The translations under genes and the position numbers were made by a program. A DNA stretch of 51,126 nt. Source: Planctomycetota bacterium (GTDB taxonomy: Bacteria; Planctomycetota; UBA8108; JACQVS01). Below, piece by piece: positions 17,833 to 27,055 of this stretch (position 1 is the stretch's first letter; every line of letters begins with the position of its first letter). The stretch lies in the NCBI GenBank assembly GCA_016209605.1, contig JACQVS010000083.1:1-51126 (forward strand), in the 5' to 3' direction. The notes beneath the pieces were generated by a model. That model was not told where the DNA came from. It saw nothing but the letters and a program-made list of their open reading frames with translations, and ran no database searches.

Positions 17833-19457
17833 AGACTTATATCCAGCCGGTTGACCGAGGCAGCCGGCAAGACGATCCGCAGCTCCGCGCCGCGCTGGTC
17901 GAGAGGGCCCGTCCTGGGGACGACCTCTTGCGGATTTTCGAAGGTGTTGTGGGCGTTGAGAGACGGATGCGCGAGGACCGTGCGCGCGGCCGCGGCCGCG
18001 GCCGCTCCCGCGCCGCGGAGCTGGAGGGAGACTTCCGCCGGCTCGCTCGCATGGGCGTGAACCAGGGTGAGGGTGAGCTTCTTCTGGGAAACCGAGGCGG
18101 AGCCGGCAAGGCGGAAGATCTTCTCCTCCCTGCCGCCGGCTTTGAACGCCACCCCCGGATCGTCGATCTCCAGCCGCACCGCCTCCGCTCCCTGATGCGG
18201 GCGGTACATCTCGAAGACGTGGAAAGTCGGCGTCGGCACGAACTTTTCGCCATCGGCCAGGAACAGCGAGTGGAGGTTGTTCACCAGCTGGGCGACGTTG
18301 GCCATGTCGATCTTCTCGGCGTGGCGGTTGAAGGTGTCCAGGGTCAAGGCCGCCGCCAGCGCATCGCGCAGGCAGCCCATCTGCTCGAAAAGGTGGGCCT
18401 TGTTGATTTCGGTCCCCGCCGGATGCCAGGCCCCCCACTCATCGATCACCAGCTTGATGCGGCGCTCGCGGTCGAACTCCCCCAGCGCCGCCCACTGGTC
18501 GGCGATGAGCTTCTCCATGTGATTGGCCTTGTGGAGCATCTCGTACCACTGGTCGGTGGAGAACTCGAGGGCGTGGCCGGTGGTGCCGCAGTAGTAGTGC
18601 GGCGCCCAGCCGTGGATCGGCGCGCGGGCGCCGTCGGCCCACCTGGCGAAGAAGCGGCGCGTCCATCCGAGGTCGTTGCCGCTGGGGCCGGCGGCGATGA
18701 GGTACAGCGGCACGCCGTAGCCCGGCACCCACTCGGTGAAGCGGCGGTACTCGGCGCAGTAGTCCTCCGGCGTGAACTTGCCGCCGCAGCCCCAGCTCTC
18801 GTTGCCGACGCCCCAGGCGCGCACCTTGAAAGGCTCGCGGTCGCCGTTGGAAGCGCGCTCCTCGGCGAGCGAGGTGCTGCCGGGGGGCGCGTTGGCGTAC
18901 TCGACCCACTGCTGGAACTCCTCGGGCGATCCGGTGCCGACGTTGGCGGCGAAGTACGGCTCGACGCCGCAGAGCCGGCAGAAGCGCACGAACTCGTGGG
19001 TGCCGAAATGGTTCGGCTCGGTGTCATCGCGCCAGCGCCCGAAGCGCCGCGGCCGGCGCTCGCGCGGTCCGATGCCATCGCGCCAGTGATAGCGGTCGGC
19101 GAAGCAGCCGCCCGGCCAGCGCACCGCCACCGGCCCCAGGCGGCGCACGTGCTCGACGAGCGCCAGGCGGATGCCGTCGAGGTTGGGGATCTTCGACTGC
19201 GGCCCCACCCATATGCCATCGTAAATCACCCCGCCGATGTGCTCGGTGAAGTGGCCGTAAAGGGCGGGGCGGATGGAGCCGCGGCGCTCATCCAGGAGGA
19301 CGCGAACGGCGATGGCGGCCGCGCTCGGCCGCGAGGCGCCGCGGGCGGGCTTCACCCGCGCCATGGCCCCGAGAGCGGCCGCGGCGGCGGCGGTCAGGCG
19401 CCGGAGCGCCGCGCGGCGGGAGAGCAAAATCTTGTCAACCGGCTTGGTGTTCTGCAT
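17829..19457 (-). CDS. Secreted alpha-L-arabinofuranosidase, GH51 type
   Basis: Cleaves terminal alpha-L-arabinofuranosyl residues from hemicellulose side chains. The (beta/alpha)8 barrel carries VRWPGGCFADRYHWRDGIGP and the acid/base motif GNESWGCGG. The nucleophile motif is VIDEWGAWH. The catalytic glutamates are about residues 220 and 340 counted from ATG 19457. The usual C-terminal beta-sandwich follows. Length (542 aa) is normal. A GTG at 19493 would add 12 residues, but ATG 19457 fits better with AGGAG at 19475-19471 and puts the twin-arginine motif LSRRAALRRL near the N-terminus, followed by an alanine-rich hydrophobic stretch. This indicates Tat export. No other arabinan genes are adjacent. 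Confidence 0.88.
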   Translation of the reverse strand: MQNTKPVDKILLSRRAALRRLTAAAAAALGAMARVKPARGASRPSAAAIAVRVLLDERRGSIRPALYGHFTEHIGGVIYDGIWVGPQSKIPNLDGIRLALVEHVRRLGPVAVRWPGGCFADRYHWRDGIGPRERRPRRFGRWRDDTEPNHFGTHEFVRFCRLCGVEPYFAANVGTGSPEEFQQWVEYANAPPGSTSLAEERASNGDREPFKVRAWGVGNESWGCGGKFTPEDYCAEYRRFTEWVPGYGVPLYLIAAGPSGNDLGWTRRFFARWADGARAPIHGWAPHYYCGTTGHALEFSTDQWYEMLHKANHMEKLIADQWAALGEFDRERRIKLVIDEWGAWHPAGTEINKAHLFEQMGCLRDALAAALTLDTFNRHAEKIDMANVAQLVNNLHSLFLADGEKFVPTPTFHVFEMYRPHQGAEAVRLEIDDPGVAFKAGGREEKIFRLAGSASVSQKKLTLTLVHAHASEPAEVSLQLRGAGAAAAAAARTVLAHPSLNAHNTFENPQEVVPRTGPLDQRGAELRIVLPAASVNRLDISL

Positions 19458-19676
19458 GGGACATGGAAATCTCCTCGCTCCGACAGCTGCCACCTTTGAA
19501 CTCCGGGCATTCTCAAGCGCCGGTGCGGAATTGTCAAGGAGACAGCAACTCCCGCTTTCTGGATTTTTTTCGCCGCATGAGAATCCTTAGCGCCGCCGCT
19601 CAAAGGGTAAATGATCCAGAGCCGGCGGCGGAAGAGTTCAACCACCGGCTCTGGTTGTGGAATCAAGGCGGACGCT

Positions 19677-19895
19677 TCAATCGATGGTGAGGTGATAGGT
19701 CACGTCGAGCGGGAAGCCCGGGAAAGAGACTTCAAAGTGGATGGTGTGGCTGCCTCGGGACAGAGGAGCCAGGAAGAGCCAGACGCCATCGGAGACCGAC
19801 TCGCCGGAGACCGGTCCCGGTATGAACAGGACATTATCCGCCGGGGCATTGAAGGTGAAGACCGGAGAGCGCCCTCGAGAGGAGGGGATCATCGC
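19677..19895 (-). pseudogene. C-terminal fragment of a secreted hypothetical protein
   Basis: The frame reads SVSDGVWLFLAPLSRGSHTI and then FPLDVTYHLTID before its stop at 19677. This matches the C-terminus of a common exported family of unknown function that ends with SVSDGYW..LSPGxHTIHF..DVTYHLTV. The part upstream of about 19895 does not resemble that family and there is no signal peptide, so only the last about 70 residues survive. Confidence 0.45.
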
Positions 19896-20108
19896 ATCTC
19901 CTCCTACAAGGTACATCCCAGCAAATTGTGGAAAGTGGGACAGGTTTTTTTGAATTTTATGAGAATGCAATGGGATAAGGACTTACGAAAATAAGCTGAA
20001 AAAGCTAGCCGCTCGCATCGCCCGGACCGCTTCGGTTACAATCACCGGTTTCGATGATTTGAGGCCGCCATCGTGAGGCTCTTCTCATGGCCCCTTGAGG
20101 TGAGAGCG

Positions 20109-20282
20109 ATGAAATCCTGGTCAGCTCTCCTTGCCGTGTGGTCGCTTGCCAGCGCGCCTCTCCTGGGCGCGGAGGGAATCGCCGTCTCCGCCGATGGGCT
20201 CCCGAGTCGACATGCACTCCATGGTGTTGCTCGAATGACAGTCTTCTTTTTTCGGCTAATGACGACATCCTCAATCGAATGA
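20109..20282 (+). CDS. Small open frame beginning with a signal peptide, probably a 5' remnant
   Basis: ATG 20109 is preceded by TTGAGGTGAG. The first about 20 residues (MKSWSALLAVWSLASAPLLG) form a good signal peptide, ending before AEGIAVSADG. After that the sequence is not recognisable. The TGA stop overlaps the ATG of the following membrane-protein fragment (ATGA at 20279-20282). Likely the start of a lost exported protein; expression is uncertain. Confidence 0.3.
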   Translation: MKSWSALLAVWSLASAPLLGAEGIAVSADGLPSRHALHGVARMTVFFFRLMTTSSIE

Positions 20283-21698
20283 AAAATTTGCCATCCATTT
20301 CGAGCCGGAACCTCGCCTTCATCTCCATTTTGCTCTTCTTCACCGGGGCCGGCAGCTTGATCCTGGAGGTGGTGTGGTCGCGCCTCCTCCGGCTCGTCTT
20401 CGGATCGACCACCCTGGCGGTGAGCACCATCCTGGTGGCTTACATGCTGGGCCTGGGATTGGGCGGGCTGTGGGGCGGCAGGCTCTCCGGCCGCTTGAAG
20501 AACGGCCTCAAGGCCTACGGCTGGATCGAGATCGGCATCGGCCTCTACGCTTTCCTGGCGCCGGCCATCCTCTCTCTTTATCCCCACGCCAACCGCGCCT
20601 GACTTGCTGCTCCTCGCCATGGATGAGCCGCTGCGGCGGGAGCAGCTGCCGCGGTGGGAAAACCTGGCCCCGGAAGTCCAGGCGGATCTTGCCGGCATGG
20701 AAATATTTTCCACGGCCGACCTCTGGAGCCTGCTGCGGCTCCTGCCGGAGGAGATCCGGGCGCTCGCCCGAGCGGCCAAGGTAATGAACACCGACGACTC
20801 GATGTACGTCGAGCTGCACGCGCCGTGGGTGTTGCACCAGCCTCAGGAGGAAAACCATAAGCTTTTCACCGGTTTTCGAAAGGGCGTGCTGCCGGTGGCC
20901 GACGGGGCGGAGCGGGCGCTCGATTCCCAGACCCTCGGACAGCTGGCCCTAGCGTATCTCGAGGCCCGCCGCCAGCCCGGCATTGCCGACGAGCTGGCGC
21001 GGGAGGCCGAAAGTCGAGGCCGGTCATCGGCGGGCTTGATCGCCGGGTACCTGCTCTCCCGGAAAAAAAGCTCGGCCGCCCCGGACGCCGCCAGCGTCTT
21101 GATGGATCAGGCCGTCGCCCTCGCGCCGGAGGCGTTCGAGCCTCGCTTTTATCGAGCCCAGCAGCGGATCGAGGGCGGGCGCTTCCCGGCGGCCCTGGAG
21201 GACCTCGAGACCGCCTTGACGGCGCGGCCGGGGGACCTGCGCGCCTTGAGGATGCGGATGCGGCTCCTCAGCCAGCTCGAGCGGCCGGTCGATGCACGGC
21301 GGGATGCGGAGGCGCTTCTCGGCTCGAAGCTGGCGGTGAACGATCCCGAGGTTCTGGCCGAGGCCGCCATCGCCGCCGCGGCCTGCATGCGCTTCGATGA
21401 CGCCATCCGAGAGATGAAGCGCTTCCTGGAACTCCGCCCCTTCTCCCCCCGCGAGTGGGAGTACCTGGCGGAGGTGCACAAGCTCGCCGGCCATCCGAGC
21501 GAGGCGGAATCCGCCCAATACAATGCCGCGAAGGCCAGAAAGAATCAAATGACCTTTTCCCTGCGAGCCGTGCGCCGCGAGGCGGGGCTGGGCTCGAAAG
21601 CAACGGCGCTCGAGCTCCTCAAGGCGATTCTCGAGCAGGAGCCCAATTCGATGGAGGCCAAGGCGGAGCTGAGCCGCCTGCAGGCGAGCGGGCGATGA
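20279..21698 (+). pseudogene. Fused membrane/spermidine synthase-like gene with internal deletion and frameshift
   Basis: The first part (20279-20602, 107 aa) is the N-terminus of the fused MFS/spermidine synthase family: a helix FFTGAGSLILEVVWSRLLRL, then a glycine-rich GLGLGGLWGGRLSG turn, and about three membrane helices. It stops at TGA 20600-20602. From about 20580 another frame opens: PDLLLLAMDEPL, then KVMNTDDSMYVELHAPWVLH, which is the C-terminal end of the synthase domain in these fusions. Helical repeats of TPR type follow to 21698. The remaining membrane helices and nearly all of the aminopropyltransferase Rossmann domain are missing. One deletion with loss of frame explains the structure. 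The TTG at 20604 could still start the TPR part as a separate 364-aa protein. Confidence 0.65.
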
Positions 21699-21715
21699 AG
21701 CGAGGGTCACCCGGT

Positions 21716-23008
21716 TCACTTCTCGCCTATGCAATACAGGAAGCGATCCGAGCGCAGGAGCAGGTGGTTCCCAGCCACCGCCGGGCTGGCGTTGAAGGTG
21801 CCTGCGTCTGACCCCAAGACGTTGTGCGCCAGTTTTTCGAACTTGGGTTTGGCCGCCAGCACCACGGTGCGACCGCTACGGGAGAGGTAATAAATCCGGC
21901 CATTCGCCAACACGGGCGAAGGATAGATTTAACCGGGTGACGGATCGAGCCGTTCCTCGTAAGCGACCTCGCCGGTGCGGGCGTTGACGCAGTAGGCAAT
22001 GCCGAGGTTCTCGTGGGCGAATTAGAGATGCCCATCGTGGTAGACCGGCGAGGAGACGTTGGAGCCTTTGTTGAGCCTCCACAGAACGTGGCTGCCCGTG
22101 ACGTCGCCGCGGCCGCCGGCCCGCACCGCCAGGGCGCCGCCCGTCCGACCGCCGATCGAGTAAACAATGCCATCGTGGGCGACGGCGCTCGGGCACATGT
22201 ACCAGCCGATGCCGCTGTCAGCGTGCCACAACGGTTGGCCATTTCCCGGGTCGAAGGCCAGCACCTTCTTGATGACCGCCACGGCCAGCTCCGTTTTGCC
22301 GCCTGCGACTTTGACCAGGAGCGGGGTGTTCCAGGATTCCTTGATGTCGCCCGCCCGCCACACTTCCTTGCCAGTCCGTTTGTCGAGCGCGATGAGCGAG
22401 TCGCTCTCGACGCTGGCGTTGATGATGACGAGGTCTTTGTGCAATACGGGCGACGCGGCCGAACCCCAGCCGTTAATCCGCGAACCCGTCTCGGCGCGCC
22501 AGAGCTGGCGGCCGCCGTGGTCGAAGGCGAATACACCCGACTTGCCGAAAAAGACGTACACGCGCTGGTCATCCGCCGCGGGCGTGCTCGAGGCATAACC
22601 GTGGTTTTCGCGGATCCGCTCTTGCTCCGGCAGGTCTGCCGCGACCGCCTTGTCCCAGAGGACATGGCCGTCGCCACGGTTCAGGCAGAGCACGTGCCGC
22701 TTGAGGTCTTTCAAATCGCCCTTCTCTTTAGTGCCTGAACCGTAATCCGTGTAGCACGTGAGGAAGATGCGGTTGTCCAGCACGATCGGACTGGAGGTCC
22801 CGGCGCCGGGCAGTTTCGATTTCCACGCGATATTGAGCTGCTCGCTCCAAGTGACCGGCAATCCTTTGGCGCCGCTGAGGCCCAACCCGCCGGGACCGCG
22901 AAATTGAGGCCAATCCGCAGCCTGGTCGGCCGCCGGTGTGGCCGCCGCCAGAGCCCAACAAATGATGCAAGCCATCCAGAATAAACTAACGTACATTGCT
23001 TTTTTCAT
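21716..23008 (-). pseudogene. Exported PQQ/beta-propeller (BamB-like) protein interrupted by two TAA codons
   Basis: The protein starts MKKAMYVSLFWMACIICWAL (signal peptide), then DWPQFRGPGGLGLSG, the standard opening of secreted PQQ-repeat propellers. Repeats such as ALDKRTGKEVWRAGD and AFDPGNGQPLWHAD follow. The frame meets TAA after HDGHL (22024-22022) and again after DPSPG (21932-21930). The frame itself is unbroken: between and beyond the stops it continues FAHENLGIAYCVNARTGEVA and ends FLYCIGEK. In homologues a sense codon stands at both places (Tyr is usual at the first), so two point mutations suffice. Without readthrough the product is a 328-residue truncated propeller. Confidence 0.75.
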
Positions 23009-23058
23009 GGCTCAAGATTCTCCCAAAAATAACTCTCTCGTCAATCAGCCCTTCTGCC

Positions 23059-24225
23059 TCACCGGCAGCGGCGGAGGGCCAGGAGCGCGTAGGCGGTGCC
23101 GTAGGGCTGGTGGTAGTCGTAGAAGGGGAAGTCCCACCAGGAGCCATCCTTTTCCTGAAGGCGCAGGAGAACGGCGGCGAGGTGAGCCTGGTACTCCGGC
23201 CGCTCCGCCGGCGGCAGCTTCTCGAGGCACAGCGCCGCGTAGTAATGGCCGTAGTAGAAAAAGTAGCCGGCCACCTGGAACCACGACTCGTGGGGTATGG
23301 GGCGCTTGCGGCCGATGTCGAGCCAGAGATTGCGCGCGAAGAGGCGGTCGAGGGCCGTCTTCATCACCTCGTCGGTGATGGCCCGGTCCCCCCACAGGCG
23401 CAACGCCAGGTTGCACGCCTGCGAGCGCCCCAGGCTGCCGCCCTGGCGGTTGATGCCCCGCATCGGCCTCCACTTGAGGTACTCGCCGTAGAGGTAGCTG
23501 AAGTCGGGCTTGCGCTGGCGGACGATGGAGTCGGCGGCGCGCTTCACCAGCTTCTCCGGCAGGGTCGAGCCGAGGTCGCGCGCTTCCGCGAAGGCCACCA
23601 GGATGGTGGCGGTGGTGAAGCTGGTCGAATCGGCGGTGGGCTTTTGCGTATGGGCGTTGAAGTCATAGTAGCCCCAGCCGCCGTCGACCGTCTCGTAGCG
23701 CCCGAGCAGGTCGACCTGGCCGGCGATGAGATTGCGGACCTTCCGGAGCCGCGCCTCGTCTTGCGGGGGCCGCCGGGCCAGGCGCGCCAGGGCCTGGATG
23801 GCGTAGCCGTGGCCCCAGACGTTGTAAAGGGCATCGCCGGTGGCGCGGCGGAGGCGCGGCAGATTCTCGAAAAGCCACCGCTCCCCTCGATCGATGGCCG
23901 AGCCCACCTGCGGGCGTGCCCCCTCGAGCTCGGTCAAGGCCATCACGCAGAGGGAGGTGACGGCGGAGCGAAAGGCGAGGTGGGCGCCCGGCACCGGCGC
24001 GTAAATATTGAGATCCTTGGTCCGCCGCGCCGTCCCCCAGGAGCCATCGCGATTCTGGATCCGGAGCAGGAAGGCGGCGCCGCGGTCCAGAGCCCGCTCC
24101 AGCTCCTCGGCGCTGGGGGGCGGCGCCGGCTTGGGCTTGGGCGCGGCCTCCTCGGCGCCCAGGGCCCGAGACGTCACGGCCAGCGCCAGGCCAAGGGTCA
24201 GGCAGGCAAGAGTTCTGAGCCGCAT
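23059..24225 (-). CDS. Exported prenyltransferase/squalene-oxidase-repeat (squalene-cyclase-like toroid) protein
   Basis: A 388-aa protein with a signal peptide (about 1-23, ending ALGAEE). It has repeated alpha-alpha toroid hairpins with QW-type motifs: RIQNRDGSWG near residue 60, TVDGGWGYYDF mid-protein and LQEKDGSWWDFPF near the C-terminus. True squalene-hopene cyclases are about 620 aa and carry a DxDD acid motif, which is absent. This is the shorter secreted relative common in Planctomycetota, of unknown activity. It starts 3 nt after the stop of the HlyD-like gene, so they form a two-gene operon; a shared envelope role is an inference. Confidence 0.8.
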   Translation of the reverse strand: MRLRTLACLTLGLALAVTSRALGAEEAAPKPKPAPPPSAEELERALDRGAAFLLRIQNRDGSWGTARRTKDLNIYAPVPGAHLAFRSAVTSLCVMALTELEGARPQVGSAIDRGERWLFENLPRLRRATGDALYNVWGHGYAIQALARLARRPPQDEARLRKVRNLIAGQVDLLGRYETVDGGWGYYDFNAHTQKPTADSTSFTTATILVAFAEARDLGSTLPEKLVKRAADSIVRQRKPDFSYLYGEYLKWRPMRGINRQGGSLGRSQACNLALRLWGDRAITDEVMKTALDRLFARNLWLDIGRKRPIPHESWFQVAGYFFYYGHYYAALCLEKLPPAERPEYQAHLAAVLLRLQEKDGSWWDFPFYDYHQPYGTAYALLALRRCR

Positions 24226-24228
24226 CGC

Positions 24229-25692
24229 TTACTTCTTCTCCTCGGGGTTCTCGAGAAGAACCACCTCGCCCTCTGCCAGGCCCTCGAGGATCTCGGCCTT
24301 CTTGGCGGTCTTCCTGCCGACTTTGACGACGCGGCGCTCGGCTTTTCCTTCCTTATGGACGAAGACGAAAACCTTCTCGTCATCCAGCTCGTCGGTGAAG
24401 ACCGCCCCGACCGGCACGGCGATGGCGTCTTTCTTGACGTAAGGGACGAAGCGAACCGAGCACGCCATGCCCGGCATCAAGGCCCCCGCCTCCGCCGCGG
24501 CTCCGACCGCGGCGCGGGCGTCGAAGCTGCCGGGCGCGAAAGGGATGGTGGCGACGGACTCCAGCCTGGCCGGCAGCTTCATCTCCGGATAGCCTGCGGG
24601 GCTCGCCTTCCCCTCGAGTCCGCTTTTCAAGTGCTGGAGCTCTTTTTCCGGAACGCTCAGGCGGGCGAAGGAGGCCTTGGGCTTGACGATGGTCAGGATG
24701 ACCTCGTTCGCCCGCAGCATCCCGCCGCGGCGCAGCGACTCCGCCATGCCGGCGGCGCCGGGCCAGGCGCCGCGGGCGCTCCTGCCGTAGTAAACCACGC
24801 CCTCGGCTGGCGAGCGGATCGTGAGCAGCTCGCGGTCCTTCTTCAGCTTCTCCAGGCGCTCATCGGCCTTGGCCTGGTCCTGCTTCAGCTTCTCCAGCTC
24901 GAGCGCCCGCCTCCTGTGCTGCGCCGGCAATGTCTCCCTCGCCTTCTCGAGAGCCAGCGTTTGCCGGCGGGCGGTTTCCTTGACATTTTCATCCTGGCGG
25001 GGAAGCTCAACGTTCAGCGTATAATCATGAGACCGCTTCGCCCTCTCCAGGTAAAAAGTCGCCATTTCGACCGAATCGCGCTGGCGCTTGAGGACGATCT
25101 CCTCCGTCTCCTCGGTCAGGTCGTCGGCCTTGTACATCTTCTCGAGCTGCCGCAGCTCATCCTGCTCGTACTCCAGGTGATTCCTGGAGTTTTTCAGGTC
25201 CATCTGCGCCCCCTTCTCGCTGAAGGCCCGGTCCTTCTCGACGAAGCGGAGCAGCTCCTCCTCGGCGTTTCTCCTGCTCCGCTCGGCGAGCGCCAGATCG
25301 AGCGGCATGGTCTTCTCCAGGGAGCGGACCTCCTCCTCGGCTTGCGCGAGGGCGAGCTGCGCCAGCGGCCGGGCCGATTCCAGGTCTTGAATGGCCTCGT
25401 TGATCTTCTTCAAGTCGAGCTTCACCAGCACGTCGCCCTTCTTGACGGCGGCGCCCAGCTCGACCGCCTCGAGGACGCTCAATTCTGACCACGCCTCCGG
25501 CTGCAAGATGACCTCGACCGCCTGCTCACTCTCGAAGACGCCGTCCAGAGACACCTCGATCTTGAAAGGCTCCTTTTTCACGGTGTAAGAAGGCCCGCTG
25601 GGCGGAGCCTTGTCGGTTTTTTCGGGAGCCGGGGGATTCTGGCCGCAGACCAGGGCCGAGAGAACAAAGCACGACGCTATCAATATGGACAT
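24229..25692 (-). CDS. HlyD/RND-type periplasmic adaptor protein
   Basis: A 487-aa protein with a short signal sequence at 1-16. The layout is that of a membrane-fusion adaptor. A beta-barrel/lipoyl half-motif lies at about 40-100 (PFKIEVSLDGVFESEQAVEV, then GAAVKKGDVLVKLD). A long coiled coil rich in Glu, Lys and Arg spans about 105-290. The second lipoyl half is LLTIRSPAEGVVYYG, followed by a beta-barrel and a membrane-proximal domain (KKDAIAVPVGAVF, RRVVKVGRKTAKKAEILEGL). Adaptors link inner-membrane pumps or ABC transporters to an outer-membrane channel. No pump gene is adjacent, so the partner is unknown. GAGGA lies about 10 nt before the ATG. It is first in the operon with the squalene-cyclase-like gene. 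Confidence 0.8.
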   Translation of the reverse strand: MSILIASCFVLSALVCGQNPPAPEKTDKAPPSGPSYTVKKEPFKIEVSLDGVFESEQAVEVILQPEAWSELSVLEAVELGAAVKKGDVLVKLDLKKINEAIQDLESARPLAQLALAQAEEEVRSLEKTMPLDLALAERSRRNAEEELLRFVEKDRAFSEKGAQMDLKNSRNHLEYEQDELRQLEKMYKADDLTEETEEIVLKRQRDSVEMATFYLERAKRSHDYTLNVELPRQDENVKETARRQTLALEKARETLPAQHRRRALELEKLKQDQAKADERLEKLKKDRELLTIRSPAEGVVYYGRSARGAWPGAAGMAESLRRGGMLRANEVILTIVKPKASFARLSVPEKELQHLKSGLEGKASPAGYPEMKLPARLESVATIPFAPGSFDARAAVGAAAEAGALMPGMACSVRFVPYVKKDAIAVPVGAVFTDELDDEKVFVFVHKEGKAERRVVKVGRKTAKKAEILEGLAEGEVVLLENPEEKK

Positions 25693-25816
25693 GGAAGCAT
25701 TTCCTCAAAAATATGGTTAACAATACTTGAGTTCATTGGCACGGTGAGTACCATTTTCAAGTTATCGGCAAATACGTGAAAAGTTGTTCATTTCGAAGCT
25801 GGTTTATTTCAACCAA

Positions 25817-25852
25817 CAGTCTATTCGGGAAGGACAGTCTATTCGGGAAGGA
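25817..25852 (+). repeat. Perfect 18-bp tandem duplication that doubles a ribosome binding site
   Basis: CAGTCTATTCGGGAAGGA occurs twice head to tail (25817-25834 and 25835-25852). Each copy ends in the purine-rich GGGAAGGA. The second copy lies 6 nt before ATG 25859, and the first 24 nt before it. Confidence 0.75.
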
Positions 25853-25858
25853 ACGGCC

Positions 25859-26146
25859 ATGAAAACAATTTTCACCCTGACTTTACCGGCTCTGGCGTTG
25901 ATTTTTTCGGTGTCGCCTCTCTTTGCCGAGGTGAGGAAAGAGACCATCCAGAAGTGCCAGGCGGCCCTCGAAGAGATCAAGGCCGACTGGCAGATGATCT
26001 ATTATTCCGGCGCCAAGCACAGCTTTACCAATCCAGGCGCCGACCAGGCCGGCCTGGACGGCCTCAAGTACGACCCGAACGCCGACCAGCGCTCTTGGCG
26101 GCACATGCAGGACTTCTTCAACGAGCTCTTCGGGGCAAAAAAGTAA
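25859..26146 (+). pseudogene. Dienelactone hydrolase reduced to a signal peptide joined to its C-terminus
   Basis: A 95-aa open frame starting at ATG 25859 with GGAAGGA 6 nt upstream. Residues 1-23 are a signal peptide (ending PLFAEV). From about residue 30 it is the C-terminus of a dienelactone hydrolase: CQAALEEIKADWQMIYYSGA, then the catalytic-His region AKHSFTNPGADQAG, then RSWRHMQDFFNELFG. Full-length relatives are about 240-280 aa, so about 150 residues including the nucleophile Cys/Ser and the Asp are missing, yet the frame is kept. Not an active hydrolase. It could still be translated and exported. Confidence 0.65.
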
Positions 26147-26155
26147 TCGCCCCCA

Positions 26156-26920
26156 ATGGTCGATGATGCACTTTTCACCCACATCGCCTCCCTTCAGGGC
26201 TCTGCGCCCTGGGGGAGCTTTCTCGATGCGGGGACGGGGCGGCACTCGCTCCTGTGGGTCTCGATGCTCGAGACCTCGCGCTGGACGGCGGTCACCACCG
26301 ACGGGGCGCAGCTGGAGAGCTTGAAGAAGGAGTTTCGCGGCCGGATGCGCCCGCAGGACCGCCTCCTCCTCGGAAGCTGGACCGACCCGCGATTTCTCGA
26401 CCGCGAGGTCTTTGACACCATCCTGGCCGACTACCTGCTCGCCGCCGTCGACTGCTACTCGCCTCACTTTCAAGAGCGACTCTTCGGCCGCCTGCGGCCA
26501 CACGCCGGCGGACGTTTTTACGTGGTCGGCCTCGCGCCCTACCCCGAGTCGTCGCCGGCGGCAGGCGGCCGCCTGATCCTCGAGATCGCCCGCCTGCGCG
26601 ACGCCTGCATCCTGCTCGCCGGCCACCGCCCCAATCGCGAGGTCCCCATGGAATGGGTCCTGCGCTCGCTCGAAGGCGCGGGTTTCGCGGTCGAGGTCGC
26701 GCGCGCCTTCCCCATCCTCTACGGCCCCCGCTTCATCCACGGGCAGCTCGACGTCTGCCTCGAAAAGCTCCCGTTCCTGTCCGACCGGCGTCTGGCCCGG
26801 GAAATCGAGCGGGCCGTCGCCGCGCTCCGGGAGCGTGCCCTGTCGCATTGTGAGAAGGAGGGCAGTATCCTCTTCGGCGAGGACTTCGTCATCTCCGCCA
26901 AAGCGGCCGGGCCTGGCTGA
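26156..26920 (+). CDS. Class I SAM-dependent methyltransferase-like protein
   Basis: A 254-aa protein. The N-terminal FLDAGTGRHSLLWV fits motif I (DxGxG) of class I methyltransferases, TDGAQLESLK fits the acidic end of strand 2, and VFDTILADYLLAAVD fits motif IV. RLRPHAGGRFYVVGLAPYP corresponds to the strand 5 region. The C-terminal half contains a long insertion before QLDVCLEKL. The substrate is unknown. It starts 10 nt after the hydrolase remnant (ATG 26156), with no strong Shine-Dalgarno motif, and may be co-transcribed with it. Confidence 0.6.
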   Translation: MVDDALFTHIASLQGSAPWGSFLDAGTGRHSLLWVSMLETSRWTAVTTDGAQLESLKKEFRGRMRPQDRLLLGSWTDPRFLDREVFDTILADYLLAAVDCYSPHFQERLFGRLRPHAGGRFYVVGLAPYPESSPAAGGRLILEIARLRDACILLAGHRPNREVPMEWVLRSLEGAGFAVEVARAFPILYGPRFIHGQLDVCLEKLPFLSDRRLAREIERAVAALRERALSHCEKEGSILFGEDFVISAKAAGPG

Positions 26921-27055
26921 TCGGGACCTGGTTGCCGAAGGTGAAGCGGCCCCGCGCCAGGCCCGGACGTCTCTCTTCCGCTGCCGGAGAGTCGAAAAGC
27001 GATTTCCCGCTCCCTTGGTAGCTCGAGAAGCCGAGATTACTAGAGGAATTTCCCG

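Noticed and set aside
15025..18438. 1137-codon minus-strand open frame spanning the NIPSNAP and ThuA genes
   Set aside because: It runs antisense to two well-supported genes, and only its last part, in the phosphotransferase region, overlaps real coding sequence; composition is that of a shadow frame.
22996..25488. 830-codon plus-strand frame opposite the squalene-cyclase-like and HlyD-like genes
   Set aside because: Shadow of two clear minus-strand genes; low-complexity Gly/Glu/Leu/Arg composition and no motif.
25737..25752. Possible sigma-54 promoter beginning TTGGCACGG
   Set aside because: The -24 half fits, but the required TTGC at -12 is absent at the correct spacing.
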